Translations under genes and position numbers: made by a program
The notes under the pieces: generated by a model
Told to the model about the DNA's origin: nothing
Databases searched by the model: none
What the model saw: the letters and a program-made list of their open reading frames with translations, nothing else
Origin: Niabella beijingensis
GTDB taxonomy: Bacteria; Bacteroidota; Bacteroidia; Chitinophagales; Chitinophagaceae
NCBI RefSeq assembly: GCF_020034665.1
Contig: NZ_JAIQDI010000001.1
Coordinates: 2,170,001 to 2,234,000, forward strand
Direction: 5' to 3'
DNA: 64,000 nt
Shown: positions 62,700 through 64,000 of the stretch, piece by piece
Layout: each line of letters begins with the position of its first letter
Numbering within the stretch: the first letter of the stretch is position 1

Positions 62700-64000
62700 A
62701 TGAAAGAAGTATCTGACATTGGAGTTATCGGTCTGGCGGTAATGGGCGAAAACCTGATCCTGAATATGGAAAGTAAAGGATTTCATGTAACCGCCTTCAA
62801 CCGCTCGGTAGATAAAGTGGAGCATTTTGTAAACGGTCGTGCCAGGGGGAAAAATATCTATGGAGCTAAATCCATAGAAGACCTGGTAGGTTCATTGAAA
62901 TCGCCGAGAAAAGTAATGCTCATGGTAAAGGCCGGTAAACCTGTGGATGACTTTATCGATCTTCTGATCCCGCATCTCGATAAAGGAGATATCATTATCG
63001 ACGGTGGTAATTCTCATTTTCCCGACACTGAACGCCGTGTAAAATATGTAGAGAGCAAGGGATTGCATTTTATAGGCACCGGCGTTTCCGGTGGTGAGGA
63101 AGGCGCATTGCTGGGCCCCTCCATCATGCCCGGCGGCTCTAAAGAAGCGTGGCCGGCTGTAAAGCCGATCTTCCAGGGTATTGCGGCGAAGGTTGCCGAC
63201 GGTGCTCCCTGCTGCGACTGGGTAGGTACCGGTGGTGCCGGTCATTTTGTGAAAATGGTACACAACGGTATCGAATACGGCGACATGCAGCTGATCAACG
63301 AAGTGTATCATATCATGAAGGACGTGCTGGGGATGTCGGCCGGTGAAATGCACGAAGTATTTAAAGAATGGAACGAAGGCGAGCTGGACAGCTATCTCAT
63401 CGAGATCACGCGCGATATCCTTGCCTATAAAGAAGAAGACGGCACTCCTATTGTTGACCGTATCCTGGATACGGCAGGACAAAAAGGTACCGGTAAATGG
63501 ACCGGGACCGTGGCCCTGGAACTGGGTGTGCCGCTGACACTGATCACCGAATCCGTATTTGCACGCTGTCTTTCCGCATTAAAAGAAGAGCGGGTGGCCG
63601 CTTCAAAAGTATTAACAGCAGGTCCCAAACCATCTTTCAGCGGCGATAAAAAAGCATTTATCGATTACCTGAGGGATGCATTGTATGCGGCCAAAGTGAT
63701 CTCGTATGCACAGGGCTACCAGATGATGAAAGCCGCTGCCAAAGAATACAACTGGGAGCTCAGTTATGGCAATATTGCACTGATGTGGCGCGGCGGATGT
63801 ATCATCCGTTCCCGTTTCCTTGGTAATATCAAAGAAGCGTTTGACAAAAACCCGGATCTGGCCAACCTGTTGCTGGATCCCTATTTTGCCGAAAAGATAC
63901 AGGGATGCCAGGAAGGCCTGCGTACAGTGGCTGCAACAGCCGTACAGAACGGGATACCGGTTCCCTGTCTGGGTGCCGCTATCAGCTTTTACGACGGGTA
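62700..64000 (+). CDS. gnd: 6-phosphogluconate dehydrogenase, 3' end outside window
   Basis: First 433 residues of about 470. The cytoplasmic enzyme oxidatively decarboxylates 6-phosphogluconate to ribulose 5-phosphate with NADP in the pentose phosphate pathway. The Rossmann motif GLAVMGENL (11-19) is followed by IIDGGNSHFPDTERR and GVSGGEEGALLGPSIMPGG. The catalytic segment GTGGAGHFVKMVHNGIEYGD has Lys185, Asn189 and Glu192. The C-terminal helical domain includes MWRGGCIIRSRFL. Intact as far as seen; the next gene is beyond the window. Confidence 0.96.
   Translation, partial: MKEVSDIGVIGLAVMGENLILNMESKGFHVTAFNRSVDKVEHFVNGRARGKNIYGAKSIEDLVGSLKSPRKVMLMVKAGKPVDDFIDLLIPHLDKGDIIIDGGNSHFPDTERRVKYVESKGLHFIGTGVSGGEEGALLGPSIMPGGSKEAWPAVKPIFQGIAAKVADGAPCCDWVGTGGAGHFVKMVHNGIEYGDMQLINEVYHIMKDVLGMSAGEMHEVFKEWNEGELDSYLIEITRDILAYKEEDGTPIVDRILDTAGQKGTGKWTGTVALELGVPLTLITESVFARCLSALKEERVAASKVLTAGPKPSFSGDKKAFIDYLRDALYAAKVISYAQGYQMMKAAAKEYNWELSYGNIALMWRGGCIIRSRFLGNIKEAFDKNPDLANLLLDPYFAEKIQGCQEGLRTVAATAVQNGIPVPCLGAAISFYDG

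Noticed and set aside
1..64000. tRNA, rRNA, insertion sequences, prophage or conjugative genes
   Set aside because: No cloverleaf, ribosomal, transposase, integrase or phage structural pattern was seen in either strand.

Overview
The window comes from a Bacteroidota chromosome, most likely of the family Chitinophagaceae (inference from gene content and order, not from a marker gene). The supporting signs are an Alternative Complex III locus, three SusC/SusD pairs, a FecI/FecR pair whose FecR ends in a DUF4974-type domain, many lipoproteins, fasciclin/DUF5007/DUF5008-type surface proteins, a DUF5689 protein and promoters of the Bacteroidota type (TTG near -33, TAnnTTTG near -7). No rRNA, tRNA, CRISPR array, insertion sequence or prophage gene was seen.

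Layout. 1-3.0 kb (minus): actB (cut by the window edge) and a six-haem actA, the first genes of an Alternative Complex III respiratory operon. 3.4-4.9 kb (plus): purN and a secreted carboxypeptidase-regulatory-like protein. 5.1-16.3 kb (plus): ECF sigma factor, FecR anti-sigma, a signal-transducing SusC with an STN domain, SusD, a Tat-exported phosphocholine-type phospholipase C, a strong terminator, and a secreted D-aminoacylase-family enzyme. 17-36.2 kb (minus): an apparently single 11-gene operon of about 19 kb, containing SusC-SusD-fasciclin-DUF5007, then SusC-SusD-fasciclin-DUF5008/delta-60, then a LamG pseudo-phosphodiesterase, an M60 mucin-type peptidase with a discoidin domain, and a second LamG pseudo-phosphodiesterase. 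It has no glycosidase, so it looks like a glycoprotein-capture system rather than a classical polysaccharide locus. The upstream region carries two LacI-type operator-like sites and a long leader with a palindrome.

36.7-45.1 kb: a Crp/Fnr regulator, a fused alpha/beta 2-oxo acid dehydrogenase E1, a DUF4421 protein, an M16 peptidase homologue without its zinc motif, ricT and holB. 45.2-48 kb: a small lipoprotein, a persulfide-dioxygenase/rhodanese fusion, a GxxExxY protein and, directly upstream of it, a tandem array of four 80-bp units with an A-B-A-B higher order. 48-54.6 kb (minus): a heterodimeric ABC exporter with one degenerate ATP site, then an ABC-2 permease/ATPase/NEW3-protein trio. 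54.9-64 kb: a DUF4180-like small protein, an EamA transporter, a sugar O-acetyltransferase, a TonB receptor and DUF5689 lipoprotein divergent from a secreted nuclease (probable nucleic-acid scavenging), and the start of 6-phosphogluconate dehydrogenase with a good promoter.

Functions are assigned by reading motifs only. Domain names of the DUF type are from memory of family patterns and should be confirmed by profile search.
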